DNA from: Paraphaeosphaeria minitans
Lineage: Eukaryota > Ascomycota > Dothideomycetes > Pleosporales > Didymosphaeriaceae
Reading direction: 5' to 3'
NCBI GenBank assembly: GCA_015832175.1
Contig: WJXW01000013.1
Location: 496,001 to 560,000, forward strand
Length of the DNA stretch: 64,000 nucleotides
The translations under genes were made by a program, and so were the position numbers. Position 1 is the first letter of the stretch, and each line of letters starts with the position of its first letter. This document shows, piece after piece, positions 46,609-58,319 of this stretch. Below the pieces are notes generated by a model that searched no databases, was not told the DNA's origin, and worked only from the letters and a program-made list of their open reading frames with translations.

Positions 46609-47358
46609 TCAATGCCACCGTTTGCTCCTAAGCACCGTCGCATGCCAAATATCGCACGGAAGATCCACCGCGGTCGTGTGCATAGTCGCGTGACGAAACT
46701 CTTCTATCGTCTCTTCGTTGGTTCCAAGGTCCATACCCCTCCTTGGCTGTCTTTCATCGCCCTCGCCATCATTCTCCTCATCCTCATCCTGCATGTCTAG
46801 ATCGTTCACCGGCATGTGCGATAGCAGGTTGAATACCATCCCTTCTGTCTGATAGGTCTCTGTTGCTGGCGTAGGCTTGGGGGGTCGAGGCTTGACGTGA
46901 TGGAGTTTGTGAGATAGACTTTTTAAGGGTTGGAGGATCTTTTTGCAGAGGGAGAGTTTGGGTGTGGAGGTGATTTTGTCGTGGTGAGGGGCTGCTCGCA
47001 TGGTTTTGGCGAGTGCAGCGTGGATGAACTCAGGGGACTTTGCAGTCTGTTGAGAGCGGTATTGAGAGTTGGTGGCGCTAGCGCTGAATGCAGCTCCGAA
47101 GGGGTGGCAAGAACTGTCCATGGTGAAGGTGATGTTTCGGGTTCGGTGGTTTTGGTGTCGCTCAGGTGGACTCGATTGCCCGTCCAAGCCCGTGGCTGTC
47201 TGGGTGTTTGGGTGTTTGGTTGCCGTTGGCAGAGTGCGATAGCCTAGCCTGAGTGGGCTGGTAGGATCATAAGCCGTGTGCTGCTTGAGTAGCTCGTTGT
47301 TAACGTTGTTGCGATGCATCGCTTTCAGTGTAGTTTGCCAGGCGTTTTCTACGTGCAT
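46609..47358 (-). CDS. Hypothetical protein, 249 residues
   Basis: A long single minus-strand frame with an ATG at 47358; a second possible start is the ATG before DSSCHPFGAAF, 79 codons in. It has a basic middle (KKILQPLKSLSHKLHHVKPRPPKP) and an acidic stretch (DLDMQDEDEENDGEGDE) but no known domain, signal peptide or membrane helix. It is the longest clean frame in its area, and no better frame lies opposite. No family recognised. Could be lineage-specific. Moderate to low confidence that it is translated. Confidence 0.45.
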   Translation of the reverse strand: MHVENAWQTTLKAMHRNNVNNELLKQHTAYDPTSPLRLGYRTLPTATKHPNTQTATGLDGQSSPPERHQNHRTRNITFTMDSSCHPFGAAFSASATNSQYRSQQTAKSPEFIHAALAKTMRAAPHHDKITSTPKLSLCKKILQPLKSLSHKLHHVKPRPPKPTPATETYQTEGMVFNLLSHMPVNDLDMQDEDEENDGEGDERQPRRGMDLGTNEETIEEFRHATMHTTAVDLPCDIWHATVLRSKRWH

Positions 47359-48012
47359 GTGTGAGTGCCAAATGTTGAACAGAGCGAGTCGAAAAAAATC
47401 GCATTTTGAACCATACTCTTGATGACGCTTTTTGGAGTCAACTATGATACGGTTGAATTACTCAGTCACTCCCATAGTTGATGGTCACCAATCTTGAACT
47501 GCCACAGATAGGATCACTGGTACGGCTGTGAGAGGCGGTGCGAGAGGTCGTCGATATCTCACGTCAGACCTTCTTTCATGGCCCGCTGGTGGTGAGGCTG
47601 GGGTTCTGTTGCCGCGCGGGCACTCGCGAAGTATGGTTGACTTGATGAGAGTGGGTCCATTTGTTGGACGCCGGCAAGACACTTCATCTTGGTTCCCTGC
47701 TTTTTGGATGTGTTTATCGTGTCTATTCCACGTCAATACTATCGACGATTTTCCATGTTCGTTATTGATGAAGAAACGATGTGTTGCATGCATGTCTGGT
47801 TGAACTTGGGTGTAGCTTCTCCTGCCTTCGCCTCAGTCAAGTTGATAAGAGTAGTGGGTGGGGTCGGCGAAGGCGGGGCGCGCTAAGCTGGCGCTCGAGC
47901 CGCTATAGGTACTTTTCGACAGCGGCAGCTTGATATGAGCACCCGACGCGCTCTCCACGCGTCGCTTCTCTTTGCGCTCGATTAAAGAGCCGACGGTGAG
48001 CGCGGAGCAGCG
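47359..48012. other. Divergent intergenic region
   Basis: Promoter region of the hypothetical protein (-) and the RNA-binding protein (+). No gene seen. Confidence 0.5.
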
Positions 48013-50324
48013 ATGCAGCTTCTGGAGCAGGACAAAGCTGCCTTCAAGCAATGGCTGCTACCAAAGCTAGCGAATCGGTAAGTCGCCCGCGCAGCTTGTA
48101 CGCAGCGGGAACAGCAAACTGACAAGGACAGGACCGAAGCAGAACCCGAAGTGCTGGCGGACTATGTCGCAGAGCTGTTCGCCGGAGAAGGCTCACCTGC
48201 AGAGATTAAGCGCGCCAGTATTGAGCAGCTTTCCGACTTCCTCGTAGATCACACCGAAGCGTTCGTCGACGAGATCGCTACGGCGATTGAGCAAAGGATA
48301 TGGAGCAAGCCGGCACAAGGGAAACAGAAGGACAGGAAGGAATTGACGGCGAAAGGCAAGGCAAAGGGAATCCGACAACCAGCGCAGCCGACAGCGACGC
48401 CTCCGACCGGTTCCAATCCCGACGCTGTGAGGTCCAGCTCTACCACACGCTCAGCGCCATCTGCACTTGCACCAGATGCGCCGGTATTCGTCCCTCGTGC
48501 TCAACTTATACCCACGGCCCCGCTGAGCAACAACGTTTCTATTCCAACAGGCCCCCGCGCCGACCGCAATTCAAATAACGTTCAGAATGGCCGTCAAGCT
48601 CAATCGAGGAAACGCAAGCTCCGGGATCGAATTACTCGCGACAACAATGATGCAGACAGCTCTGCGGGCGAACGGCCGCACAAGCAGCTGGCGCGAAGGG
48701 GTGGAGGACATGTTGGGAGAGTCGGACAACGCGCAGATGCTACAGCAGCGACAGCAGCAAGGGCTGCGTCTCCGCCAAACGTTACACCGTTCACGCCTAA
48801 CACTTTTCCGAATGGACAGCCGTTTGTGTTACCTCAGTTTTCTCCCCACGACCTTCTCAATCCGTTCAGTTTCTTGGCCAATCTATCAGCCATGATGAGC
48901 ATGGGCTACCCAGGCCAAGCATTGGGCTCACGACCCCCAAATGTTCCTCTTATTAACCCTGCGGTTGCCAAAATCAAATGTCGAGATTATGAGACGAAAG
49001 GGATCTGTCACCTGGGCACACTATGCCCTTATGATCATGTTCAGGGAGTAGTCGTTCCTGCGGATCCAGAATACGATCCGAACAACGCATCGCTAGCAAT
49101 GCCCCCACATCTGAATGTTCGCAGAGCAAACGACAGCAACCGCAATCGTTCCCAGCGTGCTCGCGCTCACTCCGGACCCTCACGCGGCCCTGACGATACA
49201 CTTGCAGTTGAACAGATTCCTGAGGACCATCTCACCGAACAACATGTTCGCGATTTCTTCTCCAAGTTTGGTGACATTGTCGAGGTGCAACTACGCACCA
49301 AGGAACGCGCTGCTGTTGTCAAGTTTAGCGATCACACTACTGCCCAGCGTGCCTATCACAGTCCCAAAGCGATATTCGATAATCGGTTTGTCAAAGTCTT
49401 CTGGTGCCAAACTGGTCCCAACAACGGCGTCAACGGCGTCGTTGGAAAGATGCTTCGTCAAGAAGGCATTCCCGCAATATATTACGAAGACGAGGAAATG
49501 GTTGACATGGAAGCATTCAGCAGGCAGCAAGCACAGCTTCAGAAAGAGTTCGAGGAGAAGCGCCGAAGGTCCAAGGAGGTGACAGTTCGGTCAAACATGA
49601 TCCGCGCGCAGCTCAAGGTCAAAGAAGAGGAATTGACTAGACTGCGTTCAACTCTGATAGAGAAGGCAAGAGCCAAAGGTCTTGAAGCTATTGTTGCTAA
49701 GGAAAAACAAGCGCTCTCTGAAGACCTGGCAAAGCTGGCAGCCGAAGCTGCTGGGTTGTTCGCAACCGCTGGGCCAACCGACACACCTACTATCTCTCGT
49801 GGGGGCTTCCTGAACGGGCGTGGCTCCTCGTCCCGGGATGGCTTCCTGGGTCGCGGGAACGCTCGGGGAGGACGTGGTGGTGTTGTTCGACTTGACAACC
49901 GGCCACGTTCTCTCGCCATTGCGGGAGTCAAGGCTGGATCCGAGAAGGAGACTGCATTGAAGCGGCACCTTCTTTACTCAAACAGCTGCACTGGTATTCG
50001 TCATCACGCAGAACGTGCTGACACCCTTGTGGTAGGCTTTGAGCAACGCTTCCAAGCGGAGATTGTACGAGGCACACCCCACATGATTTACTACACTCTA
50101 CTGACCAGCAGTAGTTCCTTGACGAAGCGTCCAGCATGGACCATGTTAGCATCGCCGACCTATCGTGGGTTCCCAACGAAGCCACGGTCATGCATCAGTC
50201 GATTGAGTTCGATGACCCCATGGTCCTGCATCGAGACGCAGACGATGAGATCTCTGGCGGCGAGGTGGATGTGAAGGTGGAGGTCGACTTGGATGTAGCC
50301 GATGACAACGATCAGTGGCTATGA
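48013..50324 (+). CDS. RBM26/27-type RNA-binding protein (PWI-like, CCCH finger, RRM)
   Basis: Three exons, 48013-48077, 48132-50064 and 50115-50324, encode 735 residues. The N-terminal PWI-like domain (about 1-80) contains FKQWLLPKLANR, YVAELF and DFLVDHTEAFVDEI. A Ser/Arg/Gln linker holds a basic KRKLRDR patch. A CCCH finger is at Cys305, 314, 320 and His324 (C-x8-C-x5-C-x3-H). An RRM lies at about 378-448 (LAVEQIPEDHL, VVKFSDHTTAQRAY). A coiled coil (about 470-580), an RGG-like stretch (GRGNARGGRGG) and an acidic C-terminus follow. This order matches human RBM26/27 and fission-yeast Rmn1, known partners in the nuclear exosome-adaptor (MTREC/PAXT) system that removes unwanted polyadenylated RNAs. 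The last intron acceptor (AGTAG, after CTGAC) joins QAEI to FLDEASS. Confidence 0.92.
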
Positions 50325-51150
50325 AAGGCGAAGGTGTAAGTGAAGGAAATGACGATGTGCATGGCATGGTGTACGCATATTCGGCGCAACGGTATGGGCT
50401 TGAGCATTTGGTATACCCCGACATCACGGAGCGTTTTCAGGCCTATTGGTGAGGTGTTCCTGCGAGCCTCAGTGCAGTTTCTCTGTGAATGATACCCACT
50501 CATTTCACAATACGCCTGGCCGGTTCGATGTCCCGAATTAGGTCTCGATGTACGCAACTTGACGTTTGGGCGTAGCAGTAGGTGTTGGTGCGGGTCTTAC
50601 TCACCATGAGCCTCACTCTGGCTTACCTGACTCGACGCAGTGAGGGTGCTGTGGCGAGGACAGCTTCTTCTTGTTCCCGTCACCTATTACCGTGTCGGCG
50701 TATATCGCCAGTCCTCATTTTGCAATACGGAGAGAAGTTTGCAAGGCTGCGCAGATCTTTCCACGGACATTGTCGGCATGGCCGGATCAAAGAGGCGTTT
50801 ACATGTCGACCAATGTGCGTCTGCTGCTAGAGCCGCTGCAGGTGTAGGTATCTAGATAGATGGAGGGCTCGGAAGGCTGGAACGCGAGATCCGTCTTGGT
50901 GCGTGGTGGCCGGTCGCACACGCAAGGATGGGACCACCTGCCATTTGGGCTTTCCACCTCGGAGTCTAAGCTTGAAGGGGAAAGAACGACGCACTGACCA
51001 CTCGAGTTTGATTGGCAATTGCCCCCCTCAACTTCTCCCAACGACGGGGGCGCCAGTACATTTTGCGTGCGCGCCCCTTGAGCTACTGCTACCCTTCCCT
51101 TTTGCTCCCTTTTGCCCTCTGGCACCACTCTCATTATCGGTGACTTCAAG
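50325..51150. other. ERG5 promoter region
   Basis: 3' end of the RNA-binding gene and promoter of ERG5, with pyrimidine-rich stretches (CCCTTTTGCTCCCTTTTGCC) just before the start. No gene or perfect sterol-response site seen. Confidence 0.5.
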
Positions 51151-52929
51151 ATGGCTGTCAATACGAGCTTCGTGTCGCCCACGGCCGATGCCAAGGTCGC
51201 GCACATGGCGGCTTCGTTCGACCCCAATGGCCTGGTTTCCATGCTGATGAACAACCTCAGCGGATGGCGGCTTGTTGTGACCATTCTGGTGCTTGCCGTC
51301 GCATACGATCAGTGTATGTTCTGGAGCGACCGCGCCGCCGGGTCTCGCTAACTGTGGGCAGTCAAGTACATCTGGAACAAGGGCTCAATCGTCGGGCCCA
51401 TGTGGAAGGCACCTTTCATCGGACCGTTCCTGGAATCTGTGAACCCAAACTTCAACACCTACCACGCAAAATGGGAGTCGGGTCCTCTGAGCTGCGTTTC
51501 CGTCTTCCACAAGTATGCCCACCTCCTTTTGGCGCTCACATCAGCGACGCGCCTCGCCTTCTGTTGCACGTACTAACGACTCGCAGGTTCGTTGTTATTG
51601 CCTCCACGCGTGATATGGCGCGTAAGATCTTCAACTCTCCCACGTTCGTCAAGCCCTGTGTCGTCGATGCCGCCTACAAGCTCCTTCGCCCCCAGAACTG
51701 GGTCTTCCTCGATGGAAAGGCCCACGTCGACTACCGCAAGGGTCTGAACGGTCTATTCACTCGCCACGCGCTCGACCAGTACCTTCCGATCCAGGAGCAG
51801 ATTTACAACGAGTACTTCCAGAAGTTTGTGAAGATCACTCAAGACAACAACGGCAAGCACGTACCGTTCATGGGCGAGTTCCGCGAATTGCAGTGCGCTC
51901 TCAGCTGCCGCACCTTTGTCGGCCAATACATCACCGAGGCAGCGATTAAGAAGATTTCGGATGACTACTACCTGATCACGGCCGCGCTCGAGCTCGTAAA
52001 CTTTCCTATCATCCTGCCATTCACCAAGAGTTGGTACGGCAAGAAGTCCGCGGATATGGTCCTGGAGGAGTTCTCTCGATGCGCCGCCAAAGCCAAGGTC
52101 CGTCTCGCTGCTGGAGGTGAGAACAAGTGCATCCTCGACTTCTGGGTGTCGGCCATGATCGAATCGGAGAAGTACCGTCAAAGAATTGCCGCTGGCGAGA
52201 AGGTCCCTGACACCGAGAAGCCGTCGATGCTGATCCGCGAATTCACCGATTTCGAAATCTCCATGACCCTGTTCACATTCCTCTTCGCTTCCCAGGACGC
52301 CACTTCTTCTGCCAACACCTGGTTGTTCCAGATTATGGCTGACCGCCCCGAGTTTCTCGAGAAGGTGCGCGAGGAGAACCTGGCTGCTCGCAACGGTGAC
52401 ATCCATGCCCCGATCAGTCTTGACAACCTCGAGAAGCTCCCGTGGACGCGCGCCGTGGTCAAGGAGACGCTCCGTTACCGCCCTCCCGTCATCATGGTGC
52501 CCTACGTCGCCAAGAAGGATTTTCCCATTACGCCTGAGTACACCGCTCCCAAGGGCTCCATGGTCATTCCTACAACCTACATGGCTCTTCACGATCCCGA
52601 AGCCTACCACGACCCCGAATCCTTCATTCCGGAGCGATGGATCACAGGTGACGCGGATAAGCAGGTCAAGAACTGGTTGGTGTTTGGCACTGGTCCTCAC
52701 TATTGCTTGGGCCAGGTGTACGCGCAGGCCAACTTGATGCTTATGATTGGCAAAGCCAGTATGATGCTGGACTGGAACCACCAGGTGACAGACAAGAGCG
52801 AGGAAATCAAGGTTTTCGCCACAATTTTCCCCATGGTAAGTTGTCCTGCGTTCATGTTTAGACGTGGACAATTCGGCTAACGATGCATAGGACGACTGCC
52901 TTCTCACCTTCAAGGAGCGGGACGCGTAA
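51151..52929 (+). CDS. ERG5: Cytochrome P450 61, sterol C-22 desaturase
   Basis: Adds the C-22 double bond in ergosterol synthesis in the ER. Four exons, 51151-51313, 51362-51512, 51587-52835 and 52891-52929, encode 533 residues. A hydrophobic anchor (WRLVVTILVLAVAYDQ) starts about residue 39. Later come the I-helix motif FASQDATSS, the ExxR helix VKETLRYRPP, the PERW motif, and the haem loop FGTGPHYCLGQ with Cys478 as iron ligand. The last exon encodes only 12 residues (DDCLLTFKERDA), as is typical of CYP61 genes. Azoles mainly target CYP51, but CYP61 is also affected. All joins keep phase and the start is the ATG after a pyrimidine-rich leader. Highly sure. Confidence 0.97.
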
Positions 52930-53566
52930 ATATTTACGCCGTTCCCTTAATGACGCGCGTTTAGCAATGTTGGCATGCTTATCATTTACCTGGAGTTCGT
53001 TATTCCCTTCTTGACCCATGAGAGCAGGATCGCCTTGAGAGCGTGCATCCTTTCTATCTTGTAGACTTTTATGGGGGCTAGCAACGGCGCTTTTCAGGAA
53101 AGAGACCGGATTATGTTGGCAGTGCCGGCCAACGGTGAGGACGGCGCAGGAAAGCGGTAATAGTGGTATCCGATTGGAGGAACCCAATTGGATGACATGA
53201 TTGTATATAACGACACCAAAAGGTAGCAAAGGTGTTTAATGGCAGAGGAAGGAAAGGAAATGAAGTCAAGTCACATAGCCCTGTAACTGTCCCGTGTTCC
53301 ACGCCGCAGCTAGTGGTTTTTGGTGGGAAACGGCGCTACTGCACGGAAGCTATGACCCTCGAACGTTTGGACCCGACATGGTGATGTATCATGTATACCA
53401 CTTTCCACACTGCCCTTCTTACACCCTCGCCAATAAAAATTGCGGGGATTCAGCTACTCCTCCGAGAGAAGAGAGGCGCACGACCGACACCAAGCTCGGA
53501 AAGCCAACGGCCGCTGCCCATAACGCGCCCCGTTCCAACGCGCATACGATTGAATTCGAGGCCATC
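52930..53566. other. Intergenic, ERG5 3' / CTK2 5'
   Basis: About 640 bp with no supported gene. The frame upstream of CTK2 is open but lacks the conserved protein, and the ATG at 53567 is preferred. Confidence 0.5.
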
Positions 53567-55558
53567 ATGGCGCCCACCGCCTCGCCAACCAACGACTCTC
53601 GAGACCGAACGCCTGCTAGCTCCGCGCGAGTTGGTCCGCATCCATCGTACATCGAAGTCGCGAAACCCTACATCCTGCAGTCCGCGATCCAGAGATGCCT
53701 GGTGGACCTCGCCATGTCGGATGCGAAAGAAGACGCGGTCCGGCTACAGGGCGTCGCATACATCGACCAGGTGCGGCGGGCACTGCAGCTACCTGTGCGG
53801 ACGTTCAACACGGCTGTGATTTACTACCACAAGTTCCGGTTGCTGCATGCGGAGAACGAGTACAGCTGGGAGGGCGCGGCGGCAGCGGCGCTATTTACGT
53901 CGTGCAAGATTGAGGATACGTTGAAGAAGAGTAGAGAGGTGCTTGCGGCGTATTATAATAGCAAGGTTGGGGTGGGAGAGCACCTGAGCAGTGATGATCC
54001 GGTATGCGCGCTTTGCCCTACCCATGGGAATGAAGCTGACATTTGGTTTGCAGCGCTTCGAGAACCACTCCAAGCTCATATTAGGTCTCGAGCGACTCAT
54101 GCTTGAGAGCGCCGGCTTCGACTTCCGGAATCGATACCCGCAGAAGGTTATGGTCAAGCTAGCGCGGGCGTTGCGCTTTGATCCGGCACGCGAGGCTGCG
54201 ACCATGTGGAACGTAAGCCTCGACATGTATAGGACTTTTGCGCCGCTCAAACAGACGACGCCGACTATGGCGATTGCCTGCGTCGAGCTGGCTGCTCGTC
54301 TGCATGACATGGACACGAGCGAGATTGTGGACGCAGGAGTGTGTCGATACAGCAAGTGGAACACGACACGGGCTGAGATCATGGGTGAGCGACACAGAGC
54401 CGCCTTGCCTTCGGACCATCACGTTTGCTAACGGGCTTATAGAAACACTGCTTGATCTCCTAGATCTCTACACGCACCACCGCGTCAACACGGCGCTCGG
54501 CCAATACTACTCTCTCGAGACGTTCATCAAGATCCGAATCACACTCAACACCGAAGCTTCCGCAGCAAAAATTCCGCGCTACGCCACCTACGCCTCCGAA
54601 GCGACCAGGTCCGATCCCAAGAGCACCAATGGAACGAAAGCCCGGAACGGCATTGATCCCACATCACCCCTCGCTCCCCTTACACCCGCCACCCCCGGGA
54701 CCATATCGCCAGGAACAGCTCAGCCGCCTAAAAGCGCCATCGGGATCCGTGGACAGAGCGGCACTGTACGATTCATGCTCGATGCGAAGCGCGCCCAGGA
54801 AGAGAAGAACACGTTTGACAAGTACTGGCTCGTCGAAGAAGAGGAGTACGAAGTGGAAGTGCCCAACACACCTGAAGTCCGCGATCGCGCACCGGACCGA
54901 GACCGCGAGCGTCCCCGCGAACCCCTCCGCGACAGGGAGCGTGAACGAGAGCGAGAGCGCGACAGAGAGCGCGACAGAGAGCGTGACAGAGAGCGCGACA
55001 GAGAACGGGATCGAGAATGGGATCGCGATCGGGAAAGAGACAGAGACTGGGATTCCAGAAGAGTGCGTTGAGCGAGAGTACCTTGTTTGTGATTTTGCTA
55101 TTCGTTGCCGCACGAATTGTTCTCCGGTAAGGAGACATTTCATTTGTTCAGTCCCAATGCAAGTGGCAAGCAGTGCTGACTTGGTGCAGACTCCGGTTCC
55201 GATAGACAGAATTGTACGCGCGTATTCCAAGGGACCAGCTCTTTTTGCGGCCACACCGCGCTCAATGCCCAGTCCGACGTGGAGTGAAGAGCCTGAACGT
55301 CGTGTGAGATACGGCGTCGATCGTAGTGGAGGTTTTGGTCGTGACTACGGTCGTCCGCGCGGAAACGACAATGCCCGTGCTCGTGGTGGTCAGCAACGCA
55401 GCCTAGCGGAGCGAATCACCCGCGACGACGAAGACCGGAACGGTCACGAGCAAAGTGGTCATCACAATGGCAAGAGAAGGGCACGACGAAGTGGAACTAC
55501 AGGAGATCGGGGTGGCCGACAGGACCGACGTGGAGGTCGGGAAGGGACGAGGAGATAG
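53567..55558 (+). CDS. CTK2: C-type cyclin subunit of CTD kinase I (Ctk2-like)
   Basis: Regulatory cyclin for the kinase that phosphorylates Ser2 of the RNA polymerase II tail. Exons 53567-54001, 54054-54384 and 54443 onwards. The first cyclin box (about 30-140) includes YILQSAIQRCLVDLAMSDAKED, FNTAVIYYHKFRL, AALFTSCKIEDTLKKSREVL; the second (about 150-250) has LILGLERLMLESAGFDFRNRYP and PTMAIACVELAARLHD. The tail is Pro/Thr then a long Arg/Glu/Asp repeat (DRERDRER). Two ends are possible. Reading on gives TGA at 55069-55071 (464 residues). A well-formed intron (GTGCGT at 55063, GCTGAC, CAG ending 55189) instead continues in phase to an Arg/Gly-rich exon ending 55558 (584 residues), containing QQRSLAERITR and RGG repeats. 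I give the longer span; the cyclin part is sure, the tail is not. Confidence 0.85.
54940..55045 (+). repeat. Coding 12-bp repeat (Arg-Glu/Asp tract of CTK2)
   Basis: GACAGAGAGCGC-type 12-bp units repeat many times in frame, encoding RDRE/RERE units. Such tracts often vary in length between strains. Confidence 0.85.
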
Positions 55559-57872
55559 ACGGGGCAATGGCCGTGGTACTTGGAAGGCGTCGAGGTCTCC
55601 GCCCCGGCCTGCCCGCGGGTTCGGTCTGGGATTAGTAGGAGCTATTAGGGTACGTGAGAGGCGGCGTCGGGAATCTGGCGTGCTGGGACGAGGCAATCCA
55701 TAGACTCGAAGGTCTTTGATACAAGTAGCGCATTACCACGTGCGCGTTACATAGCTCTTGAGCTAGCCACATATCAGCCATCAAGTCCCGGTCCAACTCT
55801 CATGTACGGCATCCTACCGTGGCTCTACACACCGCCCCTAGACGTATTCTGCTGGCATCAAACACGTTGAGTTGCAAGAGCCTGGATCATATCAAGGTCA
55901 CGCCGATCCACTGATCGCAGGGACCTCGCAGTCAACATAAAACCCAGCAGCGAGAGACGGGTAGCAGGACTGTGAGTAAGTAACTACTCCTTGCCCCTCG
56001 CATGTCATCTCGATACACGCGTAGGGTTTGTGCATGAGGATACTCAAACTCACTCTTCACCAGAGATGTAATCTAATCGTACCCAGACTTGACTACCGTA
56101 ACAACATGATCTAATCGCATCTATCTCTATTACTAGCTGCTGGGTTTGAGAACTCGGTTTCGAGACAGACTTCCGTCCATTCCTGATCTTTTCGTGTCGT
56201 ACCAGACATTGAATTCTCTGCCAGCAGCTCCAGTCGCTTTTCTTCCGGGTCTCTGGAGCTGTGATGCTCTTGCGGATATTTTGCCAGGGTGGTTTGGTAT
56301 CTAGCCTGATGGCCTGCCTTGGATCGAGCATCGTTGGGTAGCGCTGGGGCTGCGTTCGTGAGCGAGGGAATTTTGCACAGGGGGGCTGGGTCTTTGATGT
56401 ATGCGTAACACTGACGCGCTCGAGGATCGGTGATGTGATGTGAAGGTTCAGTAGATTCGGATATGCCTTCAGTACGGGAGTTATGCACGCGTCTGTCGGC
56501 TGAACGGCTGGCTGCGTCTGAGCAGAGGATCTTGCGATTTCGACGCGCGGAGGGTGCAAGTCTCGTGACCGCAGCATCGGTAGTGGGGATGTCGGCTGGT
56601 CTGGAATTGAGAACAAGTTTATCTTCTCAGCCTTTTGCAAAAAGCTGGGTCTGCCGTGGGAATGGCGTCGAGATGTGGACTCAGTTGAACACCAATCGGC
56701 TACTAAAGAGATTTAGGGACGGAAAGGTAGAATTACTCATCGACGATGTACCGTGGTCCGAGTTGAACCTCTTTAACTCCAGGCTTAAAGCCTAATTCTT
56801 CTGGTCTCCAGTCATCGATTGAGTCGAAGACATATTTCGTTTTCGTTGACCGGCATTTGGCTGGTCCAGCTTTTGGATGTCGCGCTTAGGCTGCCTTCTT
56901 CTGACGATTCCCATTGCGCCCGGCTTTTCCTCCTTGTGACAGTGCCTCCATGCTGCTTGCGATACTCTGGATTTATGTTGTGAAGAATTTATGTTCAAGT
57001 GATGTTGAGATTTAACTCTTATCGATAGGTACGAGGTGAGCGAAGAAAGAGGGACTAATCATGCCTTCTCGGACAGTACGAAAACGGAGATCTCAAGGCT
57101 GAAGTGGAATGTCGAAGCAGCTGGGCTGGAATGGAAATGAAGAGAAGGGAACGGTTCAATCAATGCTACCGGGTCGTTCTTTAACGGTGCCCATGTTTCG
57201 CCCACATTTGGCGTGCGAGAGGAGAGGTGGGGGTGAATCTTGCAAGATGGCATTTTACATGGTGAATGAGAGTATGGAGTTCTGGAGAGTTGGCGCGACA
57301 GAAGGGGGTGACAAAAATAGTAGTAGTCTCGGGCAGTGGAAAGGGGTATAGGGGCTCTTCATCGAGTGTTTGGACGAGGCCGAGGATCTTGATGCAATGT
57401 TCCGACACGAACTTGTGCTCTGTGCATTTTACTCGTCACAAGGTGTGTATGTTCTACATAGGTGTGGCAGGCGTATTGGAGAACTTGTGCTTTGCATACC
57501 ATCCATGTGTTTGGACGAGGCCGAGGAGATAAGCCGATTTCGCTTTAAATTGCACGACCTACGGAGCAATCGGAAGAACATTCGAAGGACATTGTGCATC
57601 AGCACTCATCTCTGAAGCTCGGAGACCCTACTCACAGTAACTTCTCAAAATATGGTATAGGTTCGGAAGGCATGATAGTCATATTGCTTACTAACACAAA
57701 CCGCGTATCTTCCCGACCTCCGTTGGAAGGGATCCCGATGTGCTCCTTCAATATCCGCTGCTCCATCATCATGGAGCACCCAAAAACGCGTCGCATATCT
57801 ACGCGCATACTCACCTCTGGTTCTCACAGCTAGCCAATTGAAGCACATACACCAAAAGCATCCTCGCTCACA
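55559..57872. other. Intergenic, one degenerate direct repeat
   Basis: About 2.3 kb. Minus-strand (56050-56577, first ATG about codon 22) and plus-strand (56463-56795) frames overlap without recognisable features. Holds a 21-bp direct repeat separated by 141 bp (57366, 57507). No transposon features. Confidence 0.45.
57366..57527 (+). repeat. Direct repeat GTGTTTGGACGAGGCCGAGGA, 141-bp spacing
   Basis: Identical copies of a 21-bp unit at 57366-57386 and 57507-57527. A second, weaker pair (GAACTTGTGCT...GCAT at about 57409 and 57481) suggests a decayed local duplication. Confidence 0.7.
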
Positions 57873-58319
57873 ATGTCTACAAAATCCGTCCCTACCCTTA
57901 CCCTCCAGGGCGCCCGCACCGCCCTCGCCGCCGCGGAGAAGCGCGCCCACGAAATAGGCGTACCCATGAACATCGCCGTCGTCGACAGCGGGCTGCACCT
58001 CCTCGCATTCGCACGCATGGACGGCGCGAAAATCACATCCATCGACATTGCTATAAACAAAGCGTTTACGGCGGCAGGCCATCGCGTACCGACGAGCGTC
58101 TACAAGGAGGCTGTCTGGCCCGGCGGACCGGCATTTGGAATCAACAACAGCAATGGAGGGAGGTTCATGACCATTGCAGGAGGGGTGCCGGTGGTGCAGG
58201 ATGGGGTTGTTGTCGGCGCGGTTGGATGCTCAACAGGGACGCCGCCGCAGGACGCGGATGTCGCAGGAAAGGGAGTCGAAGCTGTGGTGAAGACGTTCGG
58301 TCCCCACGCGAAGCTATAG
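57873..58319 (+). CDS. GlcG/HbpS-family (haem-degrading domain) protein
   Basis: Single-exon gene for 148 residues, starting MSTKSVPTLTLQGARTAL. It has the features of the bacterial GlcG/HbpS fold: an N-terminal helix (ALAAAEKRAHEIG), VPMNIAVVDSGLHLLAFARMDGA, KAFTAAGHRVPTS, GGRFMTIAGGVPVV-x-DG and VVGAVGCSTGTPPQDADVA. Bacterial relatives bind haem or sit in glycolate/ethanolamine operons; in fungi the role is unclear. No signal peptide and no introns. Length is the full domain. The distribution (mainly bacterial) and lack of introns suggest an old transfer from bacteria, but many filamentous fungi also have copies, so this is inference. It is flanked by long gene-free regions. Confidence 0.9.
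   Translation: MSTKSVPTLTLQGARTALAAAEKRAHEIGVPMNIAVVDSGLHLLAFARMDGAKITSIDIAINKAFTAAGHRVPTSVYKEAVWPGGPAFGINNSNGGRFMTIAGGVPVVQDGVVVGAVGCSTGTPPQDADVAGKGVEAVVKTFGPHAKL

Noticed and set aside
51753..52913. 386-codon frame antisense to ERG5
   Set aside because: Shadow of the ERG5 coding strand; the forward protein is an unmistakable P450.
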